Below, in pieces: positions 7,490 through 16,814 of a DNA stretch of 64,000 nt. The stretch spans positions 2,852,001 through 2,916,000 of the forward strand of contig NZ_AP021874.1 of assembly GCF_009688945.1 (NCBI RefSeq), given 5' to 3'. Position 1 is the stretch's first letter; the number at the start of each line of letters is the position of its first letter. Under the pieces are notes generated by a model. That model was not told the DNA's origin, ran no database searches, and saw nothing but the letters and a program-made list of their open reading frames with translations. The translations under genes and the position numbers were made by a program. The DNA is from Desulfosarcina alkanivorans. Lineage in GTDB: Bacteria > Desulfobacterota > Desulfobacteria > Desulfobacterales > Desulfosarcinaceae.

Positions 7490-9253
7490 ATGACATTTCG
7501 TAAAATAACCTTGCGTTCAATTTTTTCGATTGTTTTCTGTCTCCTCTGGTTCTCAGCGGCGTTGGCGCATGAAAGAATTCTGGAACGCGACACGAACAAA
7601 GACGGAAAGATCGATCAGATCGCCCATGTCGATAAAAAGGGAAACCCGATCCGTCTGGAGATCGACAGCAATGGCGACAGTCGTTTCGACAAATTCCAGG
7701 TGTACATGGACGGAAAGCTGGTTACCGTTGAAAGAGACCGGAACCACGATGGAACCATCGACATACGGGATACGTTTCAACAGGACAAACGGATCCGTCA
7801 CGAACGGTTTTCGACCGAAACCGGGCAATTGGAGCAGATCATCCGGTTTGACGACCAGGAGCGCCCCCTGACGATGGAGCGGGATACCACCGCCGACGGT
7901 CGTCTCGATACCCGCCATGAATTCGTGGCCGGGCGCCTGGTCCGATCCACGCGGGATACGAATGGGGATGGCCAGGCAAATGTCTGGCAGGCTTACCGCA
8001 ACGATCTTCCCGTGGAGCAGACGACCGACGGCGATGGCGACGGACGGGTTGAAAGAATCGTTCTTTTCGACGACCGGGGCCAACCCCGACTCAGCCGTCA
8101 TGACCTGGACGCCGACGGCACCTTCGAAACGGCCCGGCACTATGCCGGCGGCGAAATCGTCCGCCAGGAAAAGGATGCGGACAACGACGGCACTCCCGAC
8201 ACCGTTCTGCACTTCCAGAAGACGCAGCCCATTCTTCAGAAACGGGACACCAACCTCGACGGCCGGTTCGACGTCACCACCCGCTACCGTGAAGGACAGC
8301 CGGAAAAAGAGGAGAAGGACACCAATTTCGACGGCACCAGCGACGTATTTATCCACTTCGACGAAAACGGCCAGCTGTTGAAAATGGAGGAAGACACCCG
8401 CTTCAGCGGACGCATCGACCGCGTCCGGAACTACCGGAGCGGCATCGTCGAGCGGGTCGTCAACGATGGTGACGGAGACGGTTTCATGGAAACCTGCACC
8501 AATTACAAAAAAGGCAAAATCGACACCCAGACCCAGGATGAGAACAAGGACGGCCATGCCGACAGCACGATCTTCTTCAATGCAAAGGGAGAAAAGGTCC
8601 GCGTGGCCAGCGACACGGATCTTTCGGGCCGGCCGGATGCCTGGGAATACTATCGGAATCAAGTCCTGATGCGGGCGGAGCGGGACAGCAACGGTGACGG
8701 GACGGTGGACCTGAAGGTCGTTTACCACGACGCGGTACGACAAAAACTCATCCGGGACCGTGATTTCGACGGCCGCTTCGAAACCACCCAGTGGTTCGAC
8801 CGCCGCCCCTGGTCCATGGTGATGGAACTGGACACGGACCTGGACGGAAAGCCCGAGGGCCGCTACTGCTACATGGACGGTGTCCTTCGCGAAAAGAGGG
8901 TCGACGAGAACGCCGACGGCCGTTTCGATTTAAAGGAGATCTACGACGACCGGGGCAGGATCACCCGTAGCGAGGAGGAACCCAATGGCAGCGACCGGTT
9001 CGCCCTGGCCTGGATTTACGATGAATCCGAAACCGCCGTCCGCGCGGAAAAGGACCGCGACGCCGATGGCCGCCCCGACATCTGGTACGACTATCTCGAA
9101 AACCGGCTGGCCGCCGTGGCGGAAGACACCAATGGCGACGGCCGGGCCGACGTGTGGGAAACCTACGACACGGCCGAGGCCCTTCTCGAACGATCGAAGG
9201 ATCTTAACTTCGACGGGAAGGTGGATTTCACGGAAAGTGCGGGGGGCGGTTAG
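7490..9253 (+). CDS. Secreted protein of about 23 calcium-loop (EF-hand-like) repeats
   Basis: A 587-residue protein. Residues 1-26 form a signal peptide ending in AALAHE. The rest is a tandem array of about 23 units of roughly 24 residues, each with a loop like DTNKDGKID or DSNGDGTVD followed by a short strand-turn-strand (YxxGxLxxxE). The Asp/Asn spacing matches calcium-binding loops of dockerin or EF-hand type; a few units are degenerate (ETGQLEQ, PNGSDRFA). It probably forms an elongated, calcium-stabilised periplasmic or surface rod. It precedes ExbB, ExbD and TonB, so it may work with the TonB motor. The ATG has no clear ribosome binding site and lies right after a terminator-like hairpin. 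Confidence 0.8.
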   Translation: MTFRKITLRSIFSIVFCLLWFSAALAHERILERDTNKDGKIDQIAHVDKKGNPIRLEIDSNGDSRFDKFQVYMDGKLVTVERDRNHDGTIDIRDTFQQDKRIRHERFSTETGQLEQIIRFDDQERPLTMERDTTADGRLDTRHEFVAGRLVRSTRDTNGDGQANVWQAYRNDLPVEQTTDGDGDGRVERIVLFDDRGQPRLSRHDLDADGTFETARHYAGGEIVRQEKDADNDGTPDTVLHFQKTQPILQKRDTNLDGRFDVTTRYREGQPEKEEKDTNFDGTSDVFIHFDENGQLLKMEEDTRFSGRIDRVRNYRSGIVERVVNDGDGDGFMETCTNYKKGKIDTQTQDENKDGHADSTIFFNAKGEKVRVASDTDLSGRPDAWEYYRNQVLMRAERDSNGDGTVDLKVVYHDAVRQKLIRDRDFDGRFETTQWFDRRPWSMVMELDTDLDGKPEGRYCYMDGVLREKRVDENADGRFDLKEIYDDRGRITRSEEEPNGSDRFALAWIYDESETAVRAEKDRDADGRPDIWYDYLENRLAAVAEDTNGDGRADVWETYDTAEALLERSKDLNFDGKVDFTESAGGG

Positions 9254-9362
9254 GTGTTAAGCGGTTCAGGGGGAACGGCTCCAGATCGTCAATGGATAAT
9301 ATTCCGCCGGCCCTATAGTCTTCAGCCTTCAGTCTATTTATCTATATTCAAGGAGCAACACG

Positions 9363-10028
9363 ATGTTCGATTTTCTTGCCAAAGGGGGCGTTCTGGTGGG
9401 GCCCATTTTGCTGTGTTCGGTGATCGCCCTGGCCCTGTTCCTGGAACGCCTCGTCCGGCTCAGCCGGGTAACCATACGCGGCAACGGCCTGGTATCCAAT
9501 GTTTCCACGCATCTTAAAAAGGGTCAAGATCACCAGGCCTATGAGGTCGCCAGCCGGGACACCTCTCCCATGGGAAGAATTTTCACCCAGGCCATGGAAG
9601 TCAAAAACCAGGACCGGGAGACCCTGGAGGCGGTTCTGGTGCACGCGACCGAGGCGGAAACCCGGGAACTGTCCCGCTATCTTCAGGCCCTGGCCACCAT
9701 CGGCAACATCACGCCCCTGCTGGGATTGCTCGGCACGGTACTGGGGATGATCAAGGCCTTCATGGTCATCCAGGAAATGGGGGGCAAGGTCAATGCGGCA
9801 GTGCTGGCCGGCGGTATCTGGGAAGCCATGCTGACCACGGCGTTGGGACTGGCCGTGGCCCTGCCCACCATGGTGGCCCACAGCTATCTGACTGCCCGGG
9901 TGGACCGATACGAAGCCCAGCTCCAGGACGGCACCGTGACCTTTCTCAAGTCCATCGGATTCCGGATTCATGGGCACACCCACACGGGAAAAGCCCATAC
10001 GCACACGCACACCCATGCACACCCGTAA
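9363..10028 (+). CDS. exbB: ExbB/TolQ-family motor protein with histidine-rich tail
   Basis: A 221-residue inner-membrane protein of the MotA/TolQ/ExbB family with three transmembrane helices: one near the N-terminus (VGPILLCSVIALALFLERL) and two in the second half, around TPLLGLLGTVLGMIKAF and TTALGLAVALPTMV. With ExbD it uses the proton gradient to drive TonB. The C-terminus is unusual: after the last helix it ends GKAHTHTHTHAHP, preceded by HGHTHT, encoded by a CA-rich stretch. Such a tail could bind nickel, zinc or cobalt. AAGGAGC precedes the ATG. Confidence 0.9.
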   Translation: MFDFLAKGGVLVGPILLCSVIALALFLERLVRLSRVTIRGNGLVSNVSTHLKKGQDHQAYEVASRDTSPMGRIFTQAMEVKNQDRETLEAVLVHATEAETRELSRYLQALATIGNITPLLGLLGTVLGMIKAFMVIQEMGGKVNAAVLAGGIWEAMLTTALGLAVALPTMVAHSYLTARVDRYEAQLQDGTVTFLKSIGFRIHGHTHTGKAHTHTHTHAHP

Positions 10029-10047
10029 ACCCATCAGGAGTTGCCCC

Positions 10048-10455
10048 ATGCTCGTCCATGCCAGGCCCAAAGCGCGCTACCCGGTACAGATGCCCATGAC
10101 GTCGCTGATCGACATCGTTTTCATGCTGTTGATCTATTTTCTGCTCACCACCAACTTTATGGTGGATGAAGGCATCAAGATCAAACTGCCCCAGGCCCGG
10201 GCCGCGGCCCCCCAGACCGAGGAAACCATCACCATTTTCGTCGATTCCCGGGGGCGGGCCTTTCTGGGCGAGGAAGCCATATCCCTTGACCGGCTGTTCG
10301 ATCGGATCAAGGAGAAGATTGGGGACAAAGAAGATGAACTGGTCGTCGTTCGGGCCGACCGGGCGGTGATCCTCAACAAGGCGGTCAAGGTCATGGACAT
10401 TGCCAAGGCAGCCGGTGCCGGCCGGCTCTGCCTGGCCACGGAAAAGGAATTGTAG
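10048..10455 (+). CDS. exbD: ExbD/TolR-family motor protein
   Basis: A 135-residue protein with one transmembrane helix (about residues 16-36, IDIVFMLLIYFLLTT) carrying the conserved aspartate in SLIDIVF that takes part in proton transfer, then a periplasmic domain. The start at 10048 follows CAGGAG; the frame is open upstream, but that part overlaps the end of exbB. It lies between exbB and tonB. Confidence 0.9.
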   Translation: MLVHARPKARYPVQMPMTSLIDIVFMLLIYFLLTTNFMVDEGIKIKLPQARAAAPQTEETITIFVDSRGRAFLGEEAISLDRLFDRIKEKIGDKEDELVVVRADRAVILNKAVKVMDIAKAAGAGRLCLATEKEL

Positions 10456-10460
10456 CGGCC

Positions 10461-11180
10461 ATGGAATCGCAACAGCATCCGTCATCGGTGCAGCGCACAT
10501 CGGAACCCAATTGGCTCCTGCGAACACTGATCATCTTCTCATTGGTGGTCCATGCCGGAATTTTTATCCAGGTATCCGGCGTTTACCAATCCAGCACCTT
10601 GAGCTATATCGAAATGACCCTTCAGAACATCGCCCGGCCGGCAACCCGGGACATTCCCCGCCCCCGGCCGCGCCCCAGAATGCCCGCACCCACGAATCCG
10701 GTTAAAAAGCTGGACGTAGTCCAGCGCCCCCTGCCCCGCTTCCGGCCGCTGGCCATGGCCCCGGTAGAGAACAACCTGCCGGACACCCTGGTGGAGGACA
10801 TCAGCGCACCGGACATGCCCCAGACGCCGGGCGTGGACAGTGCCGACTGGGTTCCCGGCCCCCAGGTCTCGGAAACGGCCGATGAATTCATGACCGCGTC
10901 CAGCTACCTGGACATGGTGCGCATGAAGATCGAGAGGCGCAAACGCTACCCGGAGGCCGCCAAGGCCAGAAGCATCGAAGGCCGGGTCACCATCCGTTTC
11001 GTCCTGTCCACCGACGGGAGTGTCTGGAAAGTGGCCGTCACCAAGGGCTCCAGAAGCAAAGCCCTGAATATGGCCGCCCTGGATGCGGTGAAAAACGCCG
11101 CCCCCTTCCCCCGGCTGCCCGCCAATCTGTTCAAGGGAGACCTGCCCCTGGAACTGACCATTGTTTTTGAACTGACTTGA
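10461..11180 (+). CDS. tonB: TonB-family energy transducer
   Basis: A 239-residue protein with an N-terminal transmembrane helix (about 20-40), a proline-rich periplasmic linker (RPRPRPRMPAPTNP) and a C-terminal TonB domain containing RRKRYPEAAKARSIEGRVTI and LDAVKNAAPFPRLP. It carries energy from ExbBD to outer-membrane receptors. No TonB-dependent receptor gene is in the window, so the transported substrate is unknown. It begins five bases after the exbD stop. Confidence 0.9.
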   Translation: MESQQHPSSVQRTSEPNWLLRTLIIFSLVVHAGIFIQVSGVYQSSTLSYIEMTLQNIARPATRDIPRPRPRPRMPAPTNPVKKLDVVQRPLPRFRPLAMAPVENNLPDTLVEDISAPDMPQTPGVDSADWVPGPQVSETADEFMTASSYLDMVRMKIERRKRYPEAAKARSIEGRVTIRFVLSTDGSVWKVAVTKGSRSKALNMAALDAVKNAAPFPRLPANLFKGDLPLELTIVFELT

Positions 11181-11212
11181 GATAAACCATCCTGGATAAA
11201 AGGTCGGGTGTG

Positions 11213-11401
11213 TCAGGGTTCAAATAAAATACGGTGGTCCACCAGGTTCATGCGCCTGATCTTCCCCTTGATGGTAATCTGGTCGCCGAAGATTCCTACC
11301 AGGCGGAAAGTACCGTCAGCTTCGGGCTCCACCAGGTCGACCGACTCCATGAGCAGGGTTTCCTCTCCATCTTTAACCATGTAAGCATTGGCTTCACACA
11401 T
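11213..11401 (-). CDS. cooT: CooT-type nickel-binding protein
   Basis: A 62-residue protein starting MCEANAYMVKDGEE, the hallmark opening of the CooT family, in which Cys2 of a small dimer binds nickel. CooT helps mature carbon monoxide dehydrogenase in Rhodospirillum; related proteins occur with corrinoid or nickel enzymes in anaerobes. It overlaps the end of the upstream DUF3842 gene by eight bases, so the two are co-transcribed. The nearby exbB with a histidine tail also suggests metal handling, but that link is inference. Confidence 0.85.
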   Translation of the reverse strand: MCEANAYMVKDGEETLLMESVDLVEPEADGTFRLVGIFGDQITIKGKIRRMNLVDHRILFEP

Positions 11402-11819
11402 GATCGAGTACCTCCTTTAATCGTTTCTCCACCAGGATCTGGACCAGATGGGGCAGCGGTTCGGCGGCCACCCCGATGATTTCTGCATTTTCCTGGAACA
11501 GGGGCAACAGCAGCTTGACTGCGCGACTGGTGGTCACCGCTTCGGCCATCCGGGGCGTTACTTCACCGAGCATGGCGTTGGCCCAGGTGATGGTCACCGG
11601 CCCGACGATGCAGTGGGCGCGGCCCGCCGTCTGACAGATGGCGTTTTCACCGGAGGCGCAGCGGTTGGCGCCTGCCCGCAGCATCTGGGAGGCGGCGATG
11701 GCGTTGGTTCCCAGGGCGATCAGTTCGATCGTTTCGCCATGGGCGGCCCTGAGGTATTTGATCAGTGTCGAGCCGATACCGCCGCCCTGACCGTCAATGA
11801 CACAAACACGTTTTCTCAC
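11394..11819 (-). CDS. DUF3842 family protein
   Basis: A protein of about 142 residues beginning VRKRVCVIDGQGGGIGS, a glycine-rich Rossmann-like opening typical of DUF3842, followed by LIALGTNAIAASQMLRAGA. It has several conserved cysteines (RCASGENAICQTAGRAHC) that could bind a metal. I place the start at GTG 11819 because homologues begin near this motif; the frame extends to 11924 without family support. Function is unknown; its overlap with cooT points to a nickel- or corrinoid-related role. Confidence 0.75.
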   Translation of the reverse strand: MRKRVCVIDGQGGGIGSTLIKYLRAAHGETIELIALGTNAIAASQMLRAGANRCASGENAICQTAGRAHCIVGPVTITWANAMLGEVTPRMAEAVTTSRAVKLLLPLFQENAEIIGVAAEPLPHLVQILVEKRLKEVLDHV

Positions 11820-12371
11820 GATTATCTTTTCTATGTATTGGGGACCGGGGTATTCCGGATCATGACATTCAGCCAGGGAAGATGGGCAACCGGTTTTAAC
11901 AGGCTCCCCGGTTGAGCCTCCCATCTCCGAAGGCGAATTCTCAAAATCCGGCCACCCGCTTCAGAAACAAAAAAACCACGAATGCAGCAGTGGTTTCAAT
12001 TCCTGCCGATGCCTTCGTGGCCTGAAAACGGATTCGATTTTCGGTTTACCGCAACACCTTCTTGGCGCCTTGTTTCAATACCTGAACAAATAGCCCAAAA
12101 GGAATCATCAAGTCAAGCCTATTCAGTATCCGAACCAAACCGATATCGACAACAGATGCCTGGTCAAAGGTGAGGTCGGTTTTTATAGGATAGCCATAGG
12201 ACCTTGATCAAAGCCGGCAACCCTCACTTTTTCAAGTGCGGTGTCAGATCAAATCGAAACTGATCTGGATACGGGCATGTTAAAAATGCTTCAGATGGCT
12301 CTGTAACTACGGGCAAGCCTTCCAATTTCTGCAGTCTATCAGCAATTCGACATCGGCCTGCTGATACCGGT
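11820..12371. other. Intergenic region, no gene seen
   Basis: About 550 bases with no supportable coding frame. A stem TATCAGCA/TGCTGATA at 12337-12366 lies just past the stop of the next minus-strand gene and may help end its transcript, although no run of T follows. Confidence 0.5.
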
Positions 12372-14933
12372 CTATTGTTTTTGAAAAACGACTGAATAGG
12401 TCTGTTCAGAAAATTCCGATTTGTCTTTGGCTGATGCGCTCATGTGGTCAGGTGCATCCAGCGTAAGCTTATATGTGCTTGCCAGCTCGGGATCTTCTTC
12501 ATCGATCTCGGTAATGGTAACGCTATTTCCAGACGTTGAGATCGAAACTGGGTACTCCCATTTCTCACCGGCACTGGATCTAAAAGATGAGGCCTCGGCG
12601 TCAGGCGCTAACTTATGAATGCTGTCTGCCGTCATTAGATAAACCATTTGGCCGGACTTTTCGTCTTCATTGATATTCAGGGTCAGCTTGAGCTCTTGAT
12701 GGTTTTTCAGCTGCTCTTCAAAATAGATTACATCAGTTATGGCCTTGCCCTCCCACACTCCAGCGACCCCTTTGTTTTCAGTCTCTTCCGACAAGTCTAT
12801 ATTAAAATTCACCTCCCTTCGATCAGAAGGGCCTTTAAGAATCTTCCCGTCCCGTTCCAGTTCAATACTAACGACAAGCGCAACCTGATGATTTCCTGCA
12901 ACCTTTTTTGCCGGTATTTCCAAAGCGATATCATCATTGAAAGAACTGCTCCCCGGTTCTAGATCCCTTGTTTTCCGGACCTGTTCAATCCCATCCATGC
13001 CAATTGAGACGATTGCCCGTCCTTGCATCGGAACGAACAGATTGTATCCTGCATTCGCTTTAACACCCAGTGGCGCATCCTTGGAAGCGGGTGCCATCGG
13101 AGCAGCAGAAAAATTATCGATTGAAAGACTGCACTTGGATAGCAACGCTTTTAGTCCTGTTTCATTGTCTTTCTTCTTGCTGTCACTGACTACTGTGACG
13201 GTCGCGACCTGTTTTGCACCCAAAACAGCTCGGGAAGATAGGACCCCGAATTCGGAAAAACCACGAAAAGAAGCATTCAGTTTATATTCGCCAGGCACAT
13301 TAGGTGCGTGCCAGGCCGCCCAACCGTTTCCACTGCCTTTGTCAATCCAGCGAGGGCTTTCGACCAGCAATCCATCAGAGCCATTCATGATGATAAGTTC
13401 ATCAGCGGTCTTACCCTCAGCGGCGGCAACAGGGTTACCATTGCCGTCGAGCAGTGAAAAATAAACTTGTCCATCCCCCAGAGGTTGGCAAACGGCCGGT
13501 TCTACGCGAATTTTCAGTTGGCTTGGATTGCCTGTGGCAACCTCGATAACGGCACTACCCACCTGGATCAGCCCTTTGTCGTCATTGTCTCCGCTCAGAG
13601 TCGCACTTATTTCAAACACCGTGTTGCTGTTGTTAGGCGCTCGCCATACGGCTTTTTCAGGTTCCGACAAGTCAATCAGCGATGGTTCGATGATTCCATA
13701 TCGGCTGCTGATCAGCGTTTCCGAAATGTTCGATTTAGGTTTGGCTCGTAGTTTTGCCAAAATAATCGGTCGCTGATCGCCGCTCATGGTCATTGCCGTG
13801 AGGTTAAGTTGTATATTTCCACCCGGCCCGACAACTTCACGGTCAGATCTGAGTGACAATGCAACGACCTTGGTTGGATCGGCCAATACGGTAAGCGGAG
13901 ATGGGGCCTGATCTCCATTCTGTTTTAAGAAAATGTACCGTTGCAACACTTGTTCGGGGGACAAAACGGTGGCATCAGGCCCCAAATTAGTTATATTAGG
14001 CAAGCTGGCCTTTTCAGGACGGTTCGGGTGGGTGCGGTACCAAATTTTATATTGGCGATCCCAAATCAAGACACCGCCGTCACCGCTTTCATAGACATCC
14101 GGCAATCCGGGGATCTGTGGTTTTACGATATCCATTCGGTCCGCCAACCGAGGAAATTGTTTTTCGAAAGCATTATACCGGCCGTCATCACCGTGGCGGC
14201 CGGGCAGCAGCTGGTTGTCATCTCGATCCAGGATTCTTCGGTATATCCTCTCTGACGCACCGACCATGGCGGTACCGGCATCGCCGTAGTGTTGTATGAA
14301 ATCGCTGACAACCGGCAATCCAGATTTGTCGCCGAATGTCTTCATCAACCAAAACAAGCCATTCAGTCCGTCTCGCATTTTTCTGAAAGCAGGCGTTGGC
14401 GCCTTTAGGTCCATTTTTTGGATGAGTGTTTGCAGAGATAGCAGGCGCTGACCATAGTCTATTCCCTTGTTCGCAACCTGAAGATCACGATGATACCTGG
14501 CCAGCAAACCGCCGGTGGATTTATCCATCCACGCTTCGTCACTTGACCAAGTATCTACTTGGTTCATGCTGTTCTCCACGTGATGAAGTGTTTGATACAT
14601 GACGCGAACGGATTCAAATGCCTTCCATGTGCGATCCGATCCTAATACTGTCGATTTTTTCTCACTTAGTTCCTTAAGTTCACGGTTGATTTCGGCAATA
14701 CGGTCAAGATTATCTGAAGGTATCTCTCCGTTTTCATCCCGTGCAGCCGAAAGTCGCTTTCGTTCTTCTATCAAGGAAGTCATGCGGCTTGTGTAAACCT
14801 GTGCCGCTTCTTGGGACAACTGGCGTGTCAAGGCTAAAGAATCGAACGATGCCTGCCCGATGGTAGAGCCGGCATTTGAATATTCGATGAAAGTGAAACA
14901 GATCAGAACCGTGATGAGGGCCCTTTGTAACAT
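12372..14933 (-). CDS. Large secreted protein of unknown function with beta-sandwich-like regions
   Basis: An 853-residue protein with a signal peptide (about 1-21, ending in SNAGS). Residues about 25-260 are helical, with charged heptad-like stretches (LIEERKRLSAARDENGE, INRELKELSEKKS) suggesting a coiled coil. The middle and C-terminal parts are rich in alternating beta residues, with phrases such as NGNPVAAAEGKTADELIIMN that resemble bacterial Ig-like or carboxypeptidase-regulatory domains. The final 130 residues, starting near GVAGVWEGKAI, may form a lipocalin-like module. ATG 14933 is chosen because AGGAG stands before it. No known family is claimed; it is probably periplasmic or surface-exposed. 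Confidence 0.7.
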   Translation of the reverse strand: MLQRALITVLICFTFIEYSNAGSTIGQASFDSLALTRQLSQEAAQVYTSRMTSLIEERKRLSAARDENGEIPSDNLDRIAEINRELKELSEKKSTVLGSDRTWKAFESVRVMYQTLHHVENSMNQVDTWSSDEAWMDKSTGGLLARYHRDLQVANKGIDYGQRLLSLQTLIQKMDLKAPTPAFRKMRDGLNGLFWLMKTFGDKSGLPVVSDFIQHYGDAGTAMVGASERIYRRILDRDDNQLLPGRHGDDGRYNAFEKQFPRLADRMDIVKPQIPGLPDVYESGDGGVLIWDRQYKIWYRTHPNRPEKASLPNITNLGPDATVLSPEQVLQRYIFLKQNGDQAPSPLTVLADPTKVVALSLRSDREVVGPGGNIQLNLTAMTMSGDQRPIILAKLRAKPKSNISETLISSRYGIIEPSLIDLSEPEKAVWRAPNNSNTVFEISATLSGDNDDKGLIQVGSAVIEVATGNPSQLKIRVEPAVCQPLGDGQVYFSLLDGNGNPVAAAEGKTADELIIMNGSDGLLVESPRWIDKGSGNGWAAWHAPNVPGEYKLNASFRGFSEFGVLSSRAVLGAKQVATVTVVSDSKKKDNETGLKALLSKCSLSIDNFSAAPMAPASKDAPLGVKANAGYNLFVPMQGRAIVSIGMDGIEQVRKTRDLEPGSSSFNDDIALEIPAKKVAGNHQVALVVSIELERDGKILKGPSDRREVNFNIDLSEETENKGVAGVWEGKAITDVIYFEEQLKNHQELKLTLNINEDEKSGQMVYLMTADSIHKLAPDAEASSFRSSAGEKWEYPVSISTSGNSVTITEIDEEDPELASTYKLTLDAPDHMSASAKDKSEFSEQTYSVVFQKQ

Positions 14934-15291
14934 CTGGCATCTCCTGTCATTTTGAGCATTCGCATGAAGGCAACAGTCAGCAGTTTGAATGCAATCCAGA
15001 AAACCTACCAATTAAACCAAATGTAGTTTTGGCTCAATGCCAAAATTGCAGTTCGTCTGTCCCCTGCCGGCCAGGCTGAAATTGCGTGTTTATCCTGAAA
15101 AGAGGCGCGTTAGATGAGGGACCGATTCGTAACCGCATCTCAATTACCCCCAGGTCGGCTGATTGACGCGACATGGAAAAGTTTGGAAGTGCAATCGCAG
15201 CCGGGCCTGCCAGCTGCCCGGCCCCAACATCCTGATGGGTGCCAAATCCCACTGTATCTGAGCGTCCATTTCATTTATACTGTCCACCACG
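14934..15291. other. Intergenic region between divergent genes
   Basis: About 360 bases separating the secreted-protein gene (minus) from the membrane-protein gene (plus). It should hold both promoters, but no consensus promoter or structure stands out. Confidence 0.5.
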
Positions 15292-16572
15292 ATGGATTGG
15301 TGGTGGATCATAAAACTGTTCTGGGGCGGCGTCGGTCTGGGCCTCGCCTGCCTGCTGCTGATTGCGGTGTGGCGGGCCCAGGGGATTTTCGCCTGGAACC
15401 GTTCCCTGCAAAGGGAACTGAAATCCCTGGCCGAGGGGGCGGAAACCGTTTCCTTGAACCGCAGAAACGGCATTCGGGTGATCCAGGACCGCTGCGATGA
15501 AATTCGCTACTCCCTGTCGCCCGGCCGCGGTGGTCTGGATCAGCTGGTGGACTATGTCCGCGCCATCGCAGCCTGTTTTTTTCCGGACGCCCGGCGCCCC
15601 GAGCTCCAGGTATCGTTAGGGTATCTGGTTCAATGCATGAACGATTCCCTGGTCCGGTTTGACCGGATTCTCCAGCGACCGGAACTGAATCGTCTGAAAT
15701 CGATGAATATCAAGACCATCCGCAACCTGTTTCGGTGGTCCACCGAGGTGATGCAGCACCCGTCGGTGAAGTGGTACGCGGAACATCGAATCCTGATACG
15801 GAGAATCAGCCGTATTCGCTTTCTTTTCTTTATCGATCCATTCTCCTGGATTTTTTTATTGTCGCGAAAGGTTGTGGTCCTTTTGCTGATACGGACGCTG
15901 GTCCTGGATATCACCGTTTATGTAGGCAAGGTGGCCCTGAATGCATACGACCAGGGCCATGGCAGGTCAGAGGAAGAAGATGTTGTCCTCCTGGAAGAGA
16001 CCCTGGAAGATCTCTCCCATGTGCAGATGCCACCGGCCATGGAGGCCGATCCGGCCCTTCTTGAAATCCGCCGGGAACTGGTTGGATTTTCTACGGTGAT
16101 GCTGTCCAGCCCAACCTGGGAGAAATGGAAAGTGGCTGTACGGAAAGCGGCAGACCATATTGCCCGAAATTATTTTCCCGATTCCGACACGCCTGTGGAA
16201 GAGGCCGCTATCGGTCCGCTGCTTTATCGGACACGGTCCTGGCTGGACACGCTGGGAAAGGGAGAGACGATTGCCATCGTTCGCTATGCATACCGCACAC
16301 GACTTGAAACCCTGTTTCAAGCCAGGGATGTCTCCGAACTGATTCTCACCCCAACGGTTCGCCGCGCAATGCGGACCGCATTGGGTACGTACGGTTGGCT
16401 CAAATGGCCGCTGTTCATCTACCGGCATGCCAAACGATTCTCCCTTCCCCGTATGGCCGTGGACCTCGGGTGGTTCGCGGGCAAGAAAACGATTCTGGTT
16501 TTGATCCATGGCCGCACATTTGACCAGGTGTGCCGGGAATTGGACTGGGTCTACCGGATTTCATCCAGGTAA
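15292..16572 (+). CDS. Membrane protein of unknown function
   Basis: A 426-residue protein. There is one transmembrane helix at residues 5-27 (tryptophan-rich MDWWWIIKLFWGG start) and a second hydrophobic region around 175-215 (FLFFIDPFSWIFLLSRK, then VVLLLIRTLVLDITVYVG). The rest is a largely helical cytoplasmic part with many Arg and Glu. I recognise no catalytic motif. The start is the first ATG of the open frame. It stands alone between a divergent gene and the HU genes. Confidence 0.65.
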   Translation: MDWWWIIKLFWGGVGLGLACLLLIAVWRAQGIFAWNRSLQRELKSLAEGAETVSLNRRNGIRVIQDRCDEIRYSLSPGRGGLDQLVDYVRAIAACFFPDARRPELQVSLGYLVQCMNDSLVRFDRILQRPELNRLKSMNIKTIRNLFRWSTEVMQHPSVKWYAEHRILIRRISRIRFLFFIDPFSWIFLLSRKVVVLLLIRTLVLDITVYVGKVALNAYDQGHGRSEEEDVVLLEETLEDLSHVQMPPAMEADPALLEIRRELVGFSTVMLSSPTWEKWKVAVRKAADHIARNYFPDSDTPVEEAAIGPLLYRTRSWLDTLGKGETIAIVRYAYRTRLETLFQARDVSELILTPTVRRAMRTALGTYGWLKWPLFIYRHAKRFSLPRMAVDLGWFAGKKTILVLIHGRTFDQVCRELDWVYRISSR

Positions 16573-16814
16573 ACAGGACGGTGCCATAAAAACCCGATAT
16601 CTTGTGTTTCAGCGCTGCTCAAAATGGCCATGTTCCAATGCATGGTTGTGCTTCCTGAACAGTTTCTTGGAGTCTGTGGACGACAAGGACCGGCGATTCC
16701 ACACAGTCATGGATAAATCACTTTAATCATTGACAGATTAATTCGTCAAAGACTATTCTTCATCAACATCACCCCCCTGCCACTTCCAAGAAGATATTCA
16801 GGAAAGAAGAGCGC

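Noticed and set aside
7553-8743. 396-codon minus-strand open frame.
   Set aside because: It is the antisense of the calcium-loop repeats, whose codon pattern keeps the opposite strand free of stops; it has no family motif.
7560-9240. Regularly spaced repeats that might be taken for a CRISPR array.
   Set aside because: They vary in sequence, follow the codon phase and encode repeated protein units; no cas genes are present.
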